A stretch of 5,792 bases of DNA from the NCBI GenBank assembly GCA_013043085.1, contig JABDOU010000151.1:1-5792 (forward strand). Reading direction: 5' to 3'. The stretch is from Acidimicrobiia bacterium. Its GTDB lineage: Bacteria; Actinomycetota; Acidimicrobiia; Spongiisociales; SHLN01. Made by a program: the position numbers and the translations under genes. The stretch's first letter is position 1. Every line of letters begins with the position of its first letter. This document shows, piece after piece, positions 5,399 through 5,792 of this stretch. Below the pieces are notes generated by a model. That model had not been told where the DNA came from. It saw nothing but the letters and a program-made list of their open reading frames with translations, and did not search any database.

Positions 5399-5792
5399 TT
5401 AGCGCCTCATCATCGCCGATCCGAGCGGTGTCGTCTCGACGACCTGCTGGGCCACTTCGTTCATCGGACGCATGAGAGATGCGAACCTGTCAAGCTCCTC
5501 GTCGCCGAGGGCAGCCCAGGGCTCGAGAGCCAGTTGGTCGGTCATGGATTCAACCGACTCCAGAACCTCGTGGCCTTGTTCCGTTATATGAGAACCGTAG
5601 ATATAGCCCCGCTCAACGAGCCGTTCTCGGGCTTCTGCCCACTCATCTTCTTGCCATCCTCGGGACCTCCGATACCGCTCTGAGGTTTCGGCGTCGGGCC
5701 TGCGAAAGATCAGGCACTCCTTTGCGTCGAGATCGTGGACCTGCAACGCGAATATGTGGCCGTCTCCTCGATGCTCTCTGAGCACGGATACA
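5399..5792 (-). CDS. SCO6745-like protein, C-terminal part (5' end beyond window)
   Basis: The minus-strand frame is open to the window edge and ends at TAA (5401-5399), giving 130 complete codons of a SCO6745-like protein of unestablished function. A GTG at 5785-5783 is in frame but corresponds to codon 155 of the plus-strand copy, inside the conserved block before LREHRGDGH, so it is very unlikely to be the start. After GWQEDE it continues WAEARERLVERGYI, then SHITEQGHEVLESVESMTDQLA, which looks like a helix-wing-helix segment of MarR-like type, then EPWAALGDEELDRFASLMRP and a short tail ending SAMMRR. Adding the 154 preceding codons of the plus copy to the 128 from GTG onward gives about 282 residues, the expected full length. 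This is therefore probably the intact member of the pair. It converges on its truncated partner. Confidence 0.5.
   Translation of the reverse strand, partial: VSVLREHRGDGHIFALQVHDLDAKECLIFRRPDAETSERYRRSRGWQEDEWAEARERLVERGYIYGSHITEQGHEVLESVESMTDQLALEPWAALGDEELDRFASLMRPMNEVAQQVVETTPLGSAMMRR
5640..5792 (-). repeat. Right arm of the 153-bp near-perfect inverted repeat
   Basis: Reverse complement of 5233-5385 with two mismatches. The arm runs to the last base of the window, so the repeat probably extends further. The 254-bp spacer between the arms (5386-5639) holds the C-terminal coding part of the minus-strand gene, which has no full counterpart on the plus strand. A contig ending inside a repeat of itself is a common assembly outcome, so this edge needs caution. 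Confidence 0.5.

Noticed and set aside
5392..5405. Small inverted repeat between the convergent stops as a bidirectional terminator
   Set aside because: The stem is only 5 bp with a 2-base loop and no T-run; it coincides with the suspected breakpoint and is better read as part of that junction.
5233..5792. Inverted arms as terminal repeats of a transposon or insertion sequence
   Set aside because: The arms are coding sequence of a recognisable gene and enclose only the rest of that gene, with no transposase and no target-site duplication visible.

Overview
The window most likely comes from an actinobacterium, possibly of the Acidimicrobiia. The evidence is indirect. There is an inner-membrane-anchored BON/OmpA protein with a long threonine linker, of the kind I associate with mycobacterial ArfA and with Acidimicrobiia. 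There is a gene of the SCO6745-like family, known to me mainly from actinobacteria. The base composition is moderately high in G+C, and one gene seems to have a leaderless start. No rRNA or other taxonomic marker is present, so this is an inference.

Layout, left to right. (1) Positions 1-1689, + strand: nearly all of a thiamine-diphosphate enzyme recognisable as sulfoacetaldehyde acetyltransferase (Xsc). Its first residues lie before the window. (2) Positions 1690-1779: a short convergent intergenic gap with a 13-bp tandem repeat and no convincing terminator. (3) Positions 4677 down to 1780, - strand: a two-gene operon. The upstream gene encodes a membrane-anchored protein with BON-like repeats and a C-terminal OmpA peptidoglycan-binding domain. 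The downstream gene starts 12 nt after its stop, with a ribosome binding site that overlaps the stop codon. It encodes a single-pass membrane protein with a roughly 480-residue low-complexity tail, basic at first, then repetitive Glu-Lys-Ala-Ala, then acidic. (4) Positions 4678-4777: a 100-bp divergent intergenic region. (5) Positions 4778-5386, + strand: a SCO6745-like gene cut short at 202 codons. (6) Positions 5399-5792, - strand: the C-terminal 130 codons of a near-identical gene, running off the window end.

The most striking structure is the last one. Positions 5233-5385 and 5640-5792 are inverted copies that match at 151 of 153 positions. The plus-strand copy loses its C-terminus exactly where identity ends. 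Its first 154 codons plus the 128 codons of the minus copy from the equivalent point would make a full protein of about 282 residues. The arrangement is either a recent inverted duplication that broke one copy, or a fold-back chimera or assembly artefact at a contig end. Sequence alone cannot decide.

Functionally, Xsc points to use of C2 sulfonates (taurine, isethionate and relatives), releasing sulfite and acetyl phosphate. The OmpA/BON operon points to the cell envelope. I see no evidence that the three loci act together, and no defence system, CRISPR array, insertion sequence or RNA gene.
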